64,000 bases of DNA from Capniomyces stellatus (Eukaryota > Kickxellomycota > Harpellomycetes > Harpellales > Legeriomycetaceae). A model generated the notes under the pieces. That model did not search any database, had not been told where the DNA came from, and saw only the letters and a list, made by a program, of their open reading frames with translations. The translations under genes and the position numbers were made by a program. The stretch covers positions 170,067 through 234,066 of the forward strand of contig LUVW01000027.1 in NCBI GenBank assembly GCA_001661515.1, given 5' to 3'. Each line of letters begins with the position of its first letter. Positions within the stretch are counted from its first letter, which is position 1. This document shows, one piece after another, positions 35,185-46,141 of this stretch.

Positions 35185-38100
35185 TATCTAATTTCTTTCT
35201 TTTTTCTTTCTTTTAATCTTCTCTGTTGACTTTTGGTCCTTAATACTCTATGCGCTGCTCAATGTTTCTTTTTTTAAAGAAATCTGGTTGTTGTTTTCAA
35301 TAATTACGGTTGACTTGGACTCTTCAAGCGCAAAATTACAATATTAAATTGAGGTATGGATGGGATTACTAAACTATTATCAAGTATGATCAAGTATACA
35401 ACCAAGCTAACACAAATAGGTTAGATTCCTACTTTTGCATTTGCACTTTATATTGCAGCCCAAATAATTTTATATCTACGTTTTGTGCTTCAACTTTATT
35501 TTCATCTTGAAAACATAAATAATCCTGAAATTTTGCTTTTTAATCAAAACAGCATATTAATGGATCAGTTTGATTATTATTCCTTTTTAAAGTAATGATA
35601 TTGACGGCGTTCTTTATTACTTGAACAATGATGGAATTTGATAAAATCCCAACTATAATTGGCTTTTATCTGCCCAATGTTCTTGCTGTTGAATCGAAAC
35701 CACTGGCTGTTTCAAATTTTAAAAATATTAAGGGTTATTTTATTTTATTTTTATTGAAATTAATTTTTTTTTTTTTAAGGGATATATTAGAATTTGTAAT
35801 TAAAGTTGGGGTTTCAGATCCTAGCCGAACAAATCAAAAGCAAACCTTTTTATTTTTTGTTTCTTTGCTCAGTTTTATGCTTTTCGAAATTTTCATCTCA
35901 TCATTCATAAAAACACTCACAACTTGTGATTCCACAAATTTGTATTGGTAAATAACGATCTCTATTTTTTTTCTCTTTTTTGCTTTTTTAATTTATTTTT
36001 AAAGCCAATAATATTGAATAATGTTAAAATAAATACTTGAAAGTTGAAAATAGACTTTAGGGAGGTTTTATCCAAACTTGTAACGCTTTGACACTGACAA
36101 ACTAAACTTCTTTTTCTCTTTTTTCTTTCTTTTCTTTTTACCGTCTCTTTATTCGTTGTAAATTTGCTTGTCAATACAAATTGCGCCATCTCTGGTTTTG
36201 CACAGATATTTAGAAAGTGCCCAGTAGGATCTGAATAAAGCAAGAGAACTAACTGGTAGCGAACATCGCTAAATCAAACACAAAGATGTTCTTTGCTTTC
36301 CCTCATTGACATGTTTGGCCTTACTACTCTACATTTACAAAACATGGAACAAGCAATGGGTCTAACCAGTAAACTGGGCTTTATTGACTATATTCATTAA
36401 ACGGAATCTACATAATAGCCCTCTTCGTTTGTGATACCCCCCTCCATCCTTATATCCATGATTGGTTTTTTTTTTCATTCGGCCAATTTTATGGTCATTA
36501 CTTTTATGTTTATTTGACATTCTTTGTTTCCTGTTTTGGTCAGATTGGTTGATCAATGGCATAAACTCGGTTTTAAGACATGAAGGTCGGGCTCATGGGT
36601 TCTTGAATCGAATACCCGTCGTCAAGTATTTGTTGTATACTTTGTCATTAATTGAAAAAAGGCCAAGCAAGTACACTTTGTACAAATTACTCGCAAATCA
36701 AACTTTGATATTATTGTCACAGCAAACAAAATTTTGCAGCTTTATTCCTCCAAAAAATAAGATACAACTAACCACAACAAATAGAGCATTAGCTTATTGT
36801 TTATAGCATGATCGAGAGTATTGTGTAAAGCTGTATAACAGTTCAAATCAACCACTAGCTGAACCATCTGTTTGTGTTTGTGTTTTTTTTTTGTTTTTTG
36901 ATTCGAATTGTTTTTTATTATTATTCGAATTGTTTTTTATTGATGCACAGTATGTTTGAGATGTTGTAATCGTACAGCGATTAGGTTTCTAAGCTTGTAC
37001 ACAACACAAGGTTAAAAGGGCAATGAGGGAAGAGGGAAAATAATAATAATATCTGCTACTGTGACTCCATGTAGTTTGCAAATATAATAATAGTGCAACG
37101 CCAATTAAAGTTGCTGCTTATAATTCTCAATTAAATGCGTTTCCCCAAGTGTAGTAAGTTTACAGCACAATGGTATGCAGTACTTGGGGCTGGATGCACG
37201 GTTTTATGAGCTGGGCTAGTAAAAATAAAACCGTTTGTTATTTAATGATAACAAATATGGCATCAATGATGGTGTTTGTTTGATGACAAATAGTCAAGCT
37301 TTTGACTTTTCACTTTAGATCATTTTTTATTTAATGTTATTTGAGTAGAGGAATGAGTGATAAGCTAGGCAGAAAAATATGTCAAGAGTAGATGCACTGG
37401 CAATTGATTCGATGCAAATGTTTTGGAAAGAAAAATAGAATGGGAAACAAGGAATGTTCCAATCTTAGACTCTGTAGTGGCGATGGCTTATAATACTTTG
37501 AGTTATACAAGTTGCAGCTCCAACACCACTGAAAAGCTCGAGAAAGAAAAGTATCATAGAAAAGATGTTTGTGAAGCTAGTCAATCAGGGTTAAGATGAA
37601 AAGTGTCGGTATGCACCGAATGTCAAACATTGTATACGTATGCTTAAAACATGCCATAAATATGCGTGGTGGTGTAAGTTTGACATTATAAATGGCTGTT
37701 GAGAGGTATTTGGCAAATCAAACCACCATAAGCACATATATACCATTGCTTCTTAAGAACAGAAAGAAGAAAAACAAAAAAAATACATTGGCGAATAAGA
37801 ACCTCACAGCCGAATAGAATTGGTCCTGGACTGACAGAAAGTATCCGCACCTAACTAGTATGAAAAATATAAACAACCACTGTTCTGTATTGTGTGTAGC
37901 AAAAATAAAAGTAGAAATTAAGGTTAAAAGTAGAAATTGAATGTTTACTAACGTCCTTAGTATTGTAGACTGATAGCAATAAACTATCTTTTTTTTATTA
38001 CACTTTTTATTCCTTCTTTTCCTCGGCTGAAAGCAGCAAAATACTTTTGGTCAGTCGAAAGCCTAAAAATATATAAACCCAGCCTTTGTACAAATTTCCT

Positions 38101-38237
38101 AAAAACAAACAATCGCACTAGTTTATTCCATTAGTACTTTTGAATACATTTTTTATAGTTCAAACAAATTTTCAATAGCTGACACCAGACGGTAACCTAT
38201 TAAACAAACAGTAGTATTAGTATTATTATTAGTAACG
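35185..38237. other. Gene-poor region
   Basis: About 3 kb, AT-rich. The open frames (for example 35628-35951 and 36462-36806 plus, 36243-35962 minus) are short, AT-driven and without motifs. I see no RNA gene or mobile element with confidence. Confidence 0.5.
38070..38077 (+). promoter_or_regulatory. TATA box candidate
   Basis: tatataaa followed by ccc, 168 nt before the start codon at 38238. It is almost identical to the element before the secreted orphan at 31407. Both leaders also contain attagtactt downstream. Confidence 0.45.
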
Positions 38238-38892
38238 ATGAAGCTCGGATTTTTATCTTGCACTCTGACGACAATGCTGTCGCTTTTAAGTTTTTCTTCA
38301 GTTAAAAGCTTAGATAAGACCACTGAAACTCAACTTAAATACTTGGAGTTTCTGAGTAAATGCAAAGGTTTATCTGATTTAAACCTACTAAAATGTACTG
38401 GAGGTTTTCTGAGAGTTGTTGTTTTTAACTACGAGGATTCCGCTTATCAATTTGCTGAGGAAAACATTAAAGTGTGCCAGGATAGGAGCATTGGTATTAA
38501 GGACTCTGATAAAAATAGGAGTACATCATATCTCTATCAATGCATCTTTTACTCAATGAATCAACTTCATCTCCACACAGATTTCCAAGGTATGCCCTTT
38601 TTTATTATTAAATTATCACACCCACGTATATAAACATTGTAAACGTTTATTGACTTTATGTTGTAATTGATTTGAATCAATAGGCAGTGCCGGGAAACAA
38701 GGAAATCCTGGCTACCCAGGGTTTCCATTTTATAAGGGACAAACTGATCTGCAAAAATCTCTTGTGCAAATGTTTAACGATGATAGTACAATGGCATTTG
38801 CAGCTTTAGATACAACAGAAAATTTAAATATTCAAGAGTTTTCCGAGATATTTGAAGAGATATCGAAAGTGAAGGATATTAAAACCAACTAG
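38238..38892 (+). CDS. Small secreted Cys-containing protein of unknown function
   Basis: Two exons, 38238-38589 and 38684-38892, phase 1 junction, 186 aa. MKLGFLSCTLTTMLSLLSFS is a signal peptide. The mature part has four cysteines (SKCKG, LKCTG, KVCQD, YQCIF), all in exon 1, consistent with two disulfides. Exon 2 opens with a short collagen-like Gly-rich stretch (GSAGKQGNPGYPGFPFYKG) and ends in an acidic helical tail (IQEFSEIFEEISKVKDIKTN). No family recognised, no membrane or GPI signal. The gene sits next to LINE fragments in a gene-poor region. An effector-like or surface role is possible but unproven. Confidence 0.75.
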
Positions 38893-39019
38893 TGTTTATA
38901 TATTTATACATTCTGCCTCTAAAGGCATTTCGTCGTTTTATAAACTATAATGCAAAAAAAAATGGGCAAACCAAAATAAAAATAAACCCCCGATTAAGAA
39001 TCATTATTGGGAAGGTTTG

Positions 39020-39362
39020 ACAAACCACTCAAAAAAGCAAAGTTAAATGTGCTAAATATACATGAAAACAAGTATCGTTGGGTCAACCCAGCAATATAAA
39101 AACAGACGTAAAGTTGCTGCTAGACAAAATATGGGATTCAGCGGAACAACTGAAAGCAGTAGATAAAAGTGGAAACTCTTTAAAATCCAAAATATGCGAA
39201 TAAACAGGTAAATAGACCAAAAAAAGATTGAGACTGTTCAAGCAATCAAGAAAACCAGGAAATCAGGAAATAAGAAACAAAAAACAAGGAACAATAAAGT
39301 AGAAAAATGGAAAGAATAACGGAAAATTCAGAAAAAAAACAAAGGCACCAATGGCTAAATAC
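39020..39362 (+). mobile_element. Older LINE fragment, left part
   Basis: A reading frame with several stops runs toward 39362 (for example KLLLDKIWDSAEQLKAVDKS) and continues in the same frame at 40201 once the inserted younger element is removed. It would be the segment before the reverse transcriptase of a non-LTR retrotransposon. Its left end is not defined. Decayed and not functional. Confidence 0.55.
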
Positions 39363-40200
39363 TAACAGAACTTGGATCAAAGATCTAATAGACAAACCAT
39401 TCAAAAACAGATGCAACACATGGATAAGCGGCTGCATCATATGGTTAAAGAAGTACAGTGACTCGGACAAGGCAGGAGGAGCAGCAGAGGCACTAGTAAA
39501 GAGAACAAAAAAGAAAGACGTGTCTGAAATTACAAAATGGATACTAGATCATGACATTGACAAAGGATCTGACTGGATAGGACTAGAAATATTATACCCT
39601 GGGCACAGTAGAGGAATCAAAAAAATAGGAAAAATAATAATAGGGGGCTTTTGGACCTCAGAGAGACTGGCAAACAGCAAGTTCATAAACACCAAGCACA
39701 AAAATTCTGCCCAATGTGTCACAGAAGACACCCAGAAACAATAGGGCACATCCTAATTGATTGTAACAAATGGGACGATGCTAGAGAAATTACCCTCAAG
39801 GAATTTATTCCTGACAACACGTATCAGAGTTCACCGGACTTTAATCTTACGCCCAACTCAGCTCGTAATAGGCTGGTAGGTGAGCTTGTCGGGGGGAGAA
39901 CTAAAGATCAAGGCATCTGCTATCCAAAAGAAAGAATATAACCTCTCAGTCTCGATGACGCTTGCAACAGCATCATTCTTGACTTTAATCCGCGCAACCC
40001 GATTACTAAGACTCGACGAGGTTAGTACATCACCAGCCCCACTGAACCAACGCCGCCAAGGTACGGTGTCCCTAGAGGGACGACATGGAGTAGGATAGTA
40101 TTTGAATTAGTCATTTTTTTTAGATAGTGTTCCAATAGCTTTGTAATATTTTTGAGTATTGTATTATTGAACCCATAATAAAAGAATAAAATAAAAAAAA
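39363..40200 (+). mobile_element. Younger 5'-truncated LINE (non-LTR retrotransposon)
   Basis: The first frame (39363-39744) starts TWIKDLIDKPFKNRC and reads WISGCIIWLKKYSDS, EITKWILDHDID and GGFWTSERLANSKF. The frame then shifts near 39650 to one with KFCPMCHRRHPETIGHILID, the Cys/His zinc motif at the C-terminus of LINE reverse-transcriptase proteins. A second shift near a G run (about 39891) leads to RATRLLRLDEV and a final stop at 40098. The 3' UTR ends in an A-rich tail (40178-40200). The element is bordered by a 12-13 nt direct repeat, aatggctaaatac, at 39350-39362 and 40200-40212. Only the 3' end of the element is present, as is usual for LINE insertions. Not autonomous. Confidence 0.8.
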
Positions 40201-40563
40201 ATGGCTAAATACAACAGGGTCAAGAGCAAGAGCATAATACAGATAACTGAAGACAGAAACAAAGAAATAGTAGAAAAGATAGGAGAGGCAGACCAACTGT
40301 TTGCAAGCAAAGACATCATGAAATACTGGGAATAGATCAAAAAATATTTTGGAAGGATGGACAGATCTGTAGCAGATGGACCAGTTCTAAAGAAAGATGG
40401 AAAATATATCATAGACCAAAAGGAAAAGTTGGGAGTCTGGGCAGACCATTTTGGAGACCTGACCAAAGACACGCCAGGCAACAGCAGGAACCCTGAAAAG
40501 TGGGATAAATGTAGGAAAGGTGATAAAGACCACTTTACAGAATGCAGCGAGCCAGTTGAATAG
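40201..40563 (+). mobile_element. Older LINE fragment, right part
   Basis: The frame from 40201 reads MAKYNRVKSKSIIQITEDRN and, after one in-frame TAG at about 40333, YFGRMDRSVADGPVLKKDG, then KEKLGVWADHFGDLTKDTPG. This pattern (variable linker, then a W-x-x-HF motif before a GNSR segment) is typical of the region just before the reverse transcriptase in LINE pol proteins. It ends at a stop at 40561-40563; the reverse transcriptase is missing. It is the target into which the younger LINE inserted. Confidence 0.7.
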
Positions 40564-42568
40564 AAAGACGTTACAGTCCCTATGAACCAAAGCTATCAAT
40601 GCGTGGTTTTTACTAATGGAAAGAGAGGGAATATGATAATTTTAAGTGGTGATTTTGAGTAGTACTTTTGAGTAGTGATATTGAGTCTTTCAATATTGGG
40701 GATCTTTTGTACCATTATGGTGAGCAGAAGAGCATTTATTTATGCCAATCTGCAGTAGAACTGGTGTCTACAAATTATGTGTCTATTTTGTCAATAAAGA
40801 AAAGAGAATAAAAAAAAGAAGCAAATCCAAGTATATTGAAGGGGGGAGATGGTGAGATTTCAGCTGAATAGAGAAGATATAGGTGATCGGTGCTAATTTA
40901 AATAAAGTACCATGTTTAATGGGGTACATATTGTAAAGTAAATACTGCCAATTTGGTAGAAATATCTACAACGAGTCAAGGTAAACCGTTGGTGGTTCTG
41001 CTGATATTAGTGGAGAAAAAAAGTGGAATATAGGTGTCAAGAGTTGTACAGTGATTTAAAATGTGAGAATATATCGATGGACTTGGGGGGGGGGGGGTAT
41101 ATCAGACCAAACAAGATCAGCTGAAACCAACATAGGAACAAAGCGAATAAATGAAAATTAATGGGGGAGGAGGGGAAGCAAATAAATGATGGGATCTTTT
41201 TGAATGTGAAAATTTTCATGTTGCAACTATTTATAATTTACTTTATGGAGTGGGAATAATCAATCAGTAGTAGCCAGAGCGAAACATGGTTTAATAGCTG
41301 TAAATACGGATTAAATGTTTGAATGTTTTATTGGATGATTTTTTTAAAAAAAAACATTGATAGAAAGAGGTAGGTGTGTGACGAGACAAGCCAAATTCAT
41401 TGTATGAAGTGTGATGGATGGAGGAAAGAGAGTGAGAGGTTTATTGTTTCTTGTTTGAAAAAAGTAAATAAATCAAGAGTTTTTGTTTGTTGAAAGTAAA
41501 TAAGAAAACAAACAAAAGTTGGATTAGAAAAGTTTAATAAAAAAAAAGCTTGGATTGGATTAGTTTAATAAAAAAGAGATGGCAGGAATAGTGTGAACAT
41601 CAAGCCAGGTTGAAAAGTTGATTTTAGGAAAGAGTTACGTAAATGTCTTGAGGGCAATTAGTGAACTTGGACCGAAGAACATGGCAGTGTTTGGATAATA
41701 AATAGGTTGGAATGGCGATGTTACAAATGTTCGTGCATTTTGGATTGAAGATTATAAAATGATTAACATAAATTGTAAAGTTAAGCCAAATAGGAATAAT
41801 AATTTACAAATTAAAGAGTAGGAAAAAAAAAAGCATCTAGTTAGAGTTGAAATTGGATGTAAAGAATGTTGAATAGACAAAAAGTAAACTTGACGGATTT
41901 AGAAAGTTGGGAATAAAAGGCAATTGGTTTGTTACTAAAAATAAATAAAGCAACGTAAATTAGAATAAAAAGACAAAGCAGCAATAGTGCAAAGTAGGAA
42001 AAGCTTTGTCTAGGTAAAAAGCAACAAGGCAGCACTAGTAAAAGAAACAAAAAAGAGAGGGAAATCGAGTTTGTAAATGATAACGGTGTAAATTGAAAAT
42101 ACGAAAAGAAACATTCCAGGCGTTTTGTTACTTATTACTTGATATAATTTAAATCTTACTCAAGTTCATCTTAAACATCAGAAGCAAGCAAACAATAATA
42201 TTAAATGTAAATATACAAGAGCGAAAAAAAAAGAAGAAAACAAATCAGAAGGTATATTATATAAATTTAGCGAGAATAAATATAGTTGAGAGCGGAAGAT
42301 AAAAACGAGTCAAGATTGGATATTAGGGTTGTGAGCTTGGACTATTTAATTGATTTTTACATTTAATTCTACTCGAAACGTAAAACATAAAAGCTGGATC
42401 GGAAATAAAGGAGCAGTGTAAAACTGGAGATATAAATCGTGGTAAATCAAAAGGAACAAGAAAAAGAAAAGAGGGGGAATCTTGGGTAGTAGAATTATTT
42501 GACGTGAATCGCTGAATAAAACCAAGGGAAAAGAGACAAGTATATTAAGTATAGTAAGCGGTGAAGGA
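40564..42568. other. Intergenic, purine-rich leader of the SH3 gene
   Basis: About 2 kb. The plus strand becomes purine-rich toward 42.5 kb, and there is a run of 13 G at 41085-41097. It should hold the promoter and 5' UTR of the SH3 protein gene. No gene seen. Confidence 0.55.
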
Positions 42569-45500
42569 ATGGCGTTGAATTTCAATGGGTTGGAGTTTGA
42601 AGGGGTTCCAACAGAAGATGAGGAGCATTCGTTGGTTGAGGATGTAGATTCAGACAATTCGTTGCTGGATGAGGAGATAGACTATGAGTGTGTGTATGCA
42701 CTGTTTGATTTTCTTGCGATGGTGGAGGGGCAGGTGACGGTGAATCATGGAGAAAGATTGACGTTGCTAGACGATTCGAATTCGTATTGGTGGTTGGTGC
42801 AAGTACTGAGAAACAATCAGATTGGGTATATTCCAGCAGACAATGTAGAGACGCCGTTTGAAAAATTGGCGAGGATAAACAAGCACAAGAACTTGAAGCT
42901 GACGCAAGCAGACCCCGAGCATATGTTGAATAGAAGCGGGAGGCTTGGAAAGGAGCAAGAGAAGGAGGGGCCAAAAAGAGGTGTTAGGTTTCATAAGGAT
43001 ATGGTGACGGATGAGTTTGAAACATATGCAAGAGAAACAGACTCGGATTCAGAGTACGAATTTTATGACGAGGAGATGTATTCGGAAGAGGAAAATGAGG
43101 ATGGCGAAGAGTATTATGAGGATGGACGGTACTTGGAAGGATCAGAAGAAGAAGAAGAAGAAGAAGAAGAAGAGGAGGATGAAGAAGAGGATGAAGAGGA
43201 AGAGGGGGAATATTTAGGAATAAATGAAGAAGAAGAAGAAGAAGAAGAGGAAGATTCTGATTGGGCAAGTAAAAGAACTATTAGACAAATGGGGTCATTT
43301 GATGATGATTATAGTGAAGATATGGAGATGGAAGATAGAAAAGAGGAATCAGCATCAGTTAGAAAAGCAAACAAAATGTGGAATCGAACAGATAATGGAG
43401 CAGTCAAGAAAGCAGATGTAAAAGATGATGTGCTTTTGGGCAAAGAAAAGGTAATGGATGGAAGAGAGCTTTATTCAGACAGTGATTTGGTTGAAGAAGA
43501 AAGCGAAGGATTGGAGGAGCTAGAGGAATTGGAAGGACTGGGGGCGAAAATGGGAGTAAGAAAGGGGCAACTGAAGGGTATAGACAAGAAGAGAATAGTG
43601 GAAAAAGAAATGGAAATGGAAATTGACGTAGAAAAGGAAAAGGAAATGAAAAAGGAAAAGGAAAAGGAAAAGGAAAAGGAAAAAGAAAAAGAAAAAGAAA
43701 AGGAGGATGGATATACAGTGATAATAGGATATGCTGACGATAATAGCAGTGAATCACCCAAACATGGAGTTTTGGAGATTAAAAAGAACGAAGTGTTTTC
43801 AAAGGTGTTGAAAAGAGGGTTGGAAAAGCTAGGACTTGAAAATGGAAATGAGAATGGAAATGGAAATAGTAATGGGAGTGAGAGTAAGAGTGAAAGTGAT
43901 AATAAGAGAGAAATGGAGTATCAAATATTTGCGTATGTGGGAAAGTTGGATCATATTCATTTGATCCAGATGCACGAGAGGGTGGAGGATGTGTTTTTGT
44001 TACTGGGCAAGCAGATAGGGAATTTGACGTTGATACCAAAAAGCGGAAACATCAGTCCAAATATTTTGCAGCTGTTGCTTAGACCCAGACAGACGCGGGG
44101 AATTGTGGAGGACGAGCAGGACGATTCTCAAGGAAGTTTCCAGGAATATGACCAAAAGTCGTACCAAGAAAGTTTTGAAGAAAGTTTGCATGAGGATTTG
44201 CAAGAAGATTTGCAGAGGGATTTGCGAAAAGAATCAGTTGGTATAGATGACGGTAGTGACAAGGAAGCAAGGCTTTCTGAAACACAGAGTAACAGCAGTT
44301 TGAATACAGACCTAATCAGCGAAATGAAAACAAAAACAACAGATATTCAAAAAGAAGTAAATATGGAAATAAATGAAGAAACAGTAAGCAGGAGTCAAGA
44401 TGATGATAGAGTATATACAACCGCAGTAGCAACATCAGTAGTAGGAGGGGCAGCAGTAGTAGGAGGGGCAGCAGTAGTGTTGAAAAAGATTAAAGAAAGA
44501 AACCTGGATACAACAGAAAAAGTAACCAAGTCACACGAAACAGAGCCAAAGAAGCAGCCAGAGATACAAACACAAATACAAAAGCAAATACAAGAGCAAA
44601 TACAAGAACAAAAAGAAGAGCAAAAGGAAGAACAAAAGGTAGAACAGACACGAGTAGATACCGAGTCAGAATTGAATAAAAGTATCAGGTTGTCAAATGT
44701 AGTAGAGCAAGAAAACTCGGATCGATACGCAAACAGATTTGTTGATGGAATAAAGACAGCAAATAGAAGATCATATTCTTTAGATTTACAGAGGCCAGTT
44801 TCAGCACTTTACCATACCCAACAACAACAACAACAACCAGCCAATAATGGTGTCAATAATGGTGTCAATAATGGTGTCAATAATATCGTTAATGAGCCAA
44901 TGGCAGTGGCAAGATCTGCAAAAGGATCAAGGCTGTCATTGGTGGCTTTATCGACAAAGAGACCACCATCTACTATTGGCAGGTCAGCTACCACAATGCC
45001 TCTGATGACAACCAGCGAAACTGAAGCAACAATGTCCTTTGAAAACCTACCAATCCGGCTCAACAGACAGAGTTTAGTGCTTACTCCAAACGCAGCTGCT
45101 ACCACCACCATGAATGGTAGCATGAATGGCAGTATTGTTGGTGGTAGCAATGGTATGCTCAACTCAAGTCACTCCAAACTACACAATCCAGGATTGCTCA
45201 ACTACTCCAACCCTATAATTTACCAGAGTTCTGGCCTAAACATATCAACTTCTTCCGCTATTCCCGCCGCAAGTCCACTTAACTCGGCCTACCACCACAA
45301 TAACAACAACAACAATAACAACAACAACAATAGTAACAGTAATAATCATAGTCATTCTCATTCTCATTCGCATGGGTATGGCGGTGTTGTCAACAAGTCT
45401 TTGCTTGATATGGAACTCCCTCTTGATAACTGGCTGGTTATGATGAGAGGTTGGCTCGAAAACGATTCCTCTGACTCAATAGAACACATGTACTACTCTC

Positions 45501-45814
45501 TAGCCAAAGAGTACGGATTAGTCAACGAAAACCCCACAAACAGTACTAATTCTACTACCAATCCTACTAATGGTAAAGGTGATGGTGATGGTAACGATGG
45601 GGTTGGTGGCGCTGATGATGATGATTCCAATTCTAACTTGATTTTTGATTCTTTTGATATGGCCAAAGCTATCGACTCCTTGTCTCAAGCAAGACTGCAG
45701 GCAAGAACTTCCCTTGAAAGCATTTTTGAAGATAGTCGTGCTATTGGCACGAGACTTGATTCCTTGGAGCTTGATCTTAATGCTGTTGCCCAATTACTGA
45801 TTGATGCTTCTTGA
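42569..45814 (+). CDS. SH3-domain polarity protein, BUD14/TEA4 type
   Basis: One uninterrupted frame of 1081 aa. The SH3 domain (about residues 40-100: YECVYALFDFLAMVEGQ, LLDDSNSYWWLVQVL, IGYIPADNVETPFEKLA, RINKHKN) has the sequence typical of Bud14/Tea4, adaptors that link protein phosphatase 1 to sites of polarised growth and formins. A matching PP1-docking motif of RVxF type is present at about 137-141 (RGVRF). Between residues 155 and 390 lie long acidic (Glu-run) and Lys-Glu repeats. A conserved-looking globular block follows (EYQIFAYVGKLDHIHLIQMH and LFLLLGKQIGNLTLI-like sequence near 455-500). A Gln/Glu repeat (QEQKEEQKEEQ) and Asn and Gln runs occur later. The C-terminus has a helical segment (LDNWLVMMRGWLENDS). 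Start at the first ATG, preceded by a purine-rich leader. Confidence 0.85.
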   Translation: MALNFNGLEFEGVPTEDEEHSLVEDVDSDNSLLDEEIDYECVYALFDFLAMVEGQVTVNHGERLTLLDDSNSYWWLVQVLRNNQIGYIPADNVETPFEKLARINKHKNLKLTQADPEHMLNRSGRLGKEQEKEGPKRGVRFHKDMVTDEFETYARETDSDSEYEFYDEEMYSEEENEDGEEYYEDGRYLEGSEEEEEEEEEEEDEEEDEEEEGEYLGINEEEEEEEEEDSDWASKRTIRQMGSFDDDYSEDMEMEDRKEESASVRKANKMWNRTDNGAVKKADVKDDVLLGKEKVMDGRELYSDSDLVEEESEGLEELEELEGLGAKMGVRKGQLKGIDKKRIVEKEMEMEIDVEKEKEMKKEKEKEKEKEKEKEKEKEDGYTVIIGYADDNSSESPKHGVLEIKKNEVFSKVLKRGLEKLGLENGNENGNGNSNGSESKSESDNKREMEYQIFAYVGKLDHIHLIQMHERVEDVFLLLGKQIGNLTLIPKSGNISPNILQLLLRPRQTRGIVEDEQDDSQGSFQEYDQKSYQESFEESLHEDLQEDLQRDLRKESVGIDDGSDKEARLSETQSNSSLNTDLISEMKTKTTDIQKEVNMEINEETVSRSQDDDRVYTTAVATSVVGGAAVVGGAAVVLKKIKERNLDTTEKVTKSHETEPKKQPEIQTQIQKQIQEQIQEQKEEQKEEQKVEQTRVDTESELNKSIRLSNVVEQENSDRYANRFVDGIKTANRRSYSLDLQRPVSALYHTQQQQQQPANNGVNNGVNNGVNNIVNEPMAVARSAKGSRLSLVALSTKRPPSTIGRSATTMPLMTTSETEATMSFENLPIRLNRQSLVLTPNAAATTTMNGSMNGSIVGGSNGMLNSSHSKLHNPGLLNYSNPIIYQSSGLNISTSSAIPAASPLNSAYHHNNNNNNNNNNNSNSNNHSHSHSHSHGYGGVVNKSLLDMELPLDNWLVMMRGWLENDSSDSIEHMYYSLAKEYGLVNENPTNSTNSTTNPTNGKGDGDGNDGVGGADDDDSNSNLIFDSFDMAKAIDSLSQARLQARTSLESIFEDSRAIGTRLDSLELDLNAVAQLLIDAS
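43140..43255. repeat. GAA codon runs (poly-Glu) in the SH3 gene
   Basis: Two runs of gaa/gag triplets coding for about 22 and 11 mostly acidic residues. A related hexamer (ggaaaa)n at 43635-43705 codes for Lys-Glu alternation. Confidence 0.9.
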
Positions 45815-46141
45815 TTTCATCAAATTTTTTTTTCATCTTGTCATTTTTATTATTTATAGCACTATCAAGTTTTGTACTTTTGTAAAGTTTAAGTATAGTT
45901 TCTTTTTTTTTCTATTCTATTCTATCCCTTTATATTCTTTTAAATTCTTTTATATTCTATTCAATTCTTTTTATTTATATTCTTTACTTTACTTTTCACT
46001 TTTTATTCAACTTGATCCGGTTCAAGGTTAAATTATTAAATAATAAACTAGCAATAATCATTTATTCCAAAATATATTCTTAAACAAGTTTCAAAGGTTT
46101 GGGTCCTGTTTATTTACTTAATTTACTCTCAACTAATTAAT
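45815..46141. other. Convergent 3' spacer
   Basis: A 327-nt T-rich spacer between the SH3 gene and SOD2, which end toward each other. Repeated ttctattctattc/ttttatattc runs. Both polyadenylation regions should lie here. Confidence 0.6.

Noticed and set aside
36462..36806. 114-codon plus-strand frame
   Set aside because: No recognisable motif, AT-driven composition, and not supported by context.
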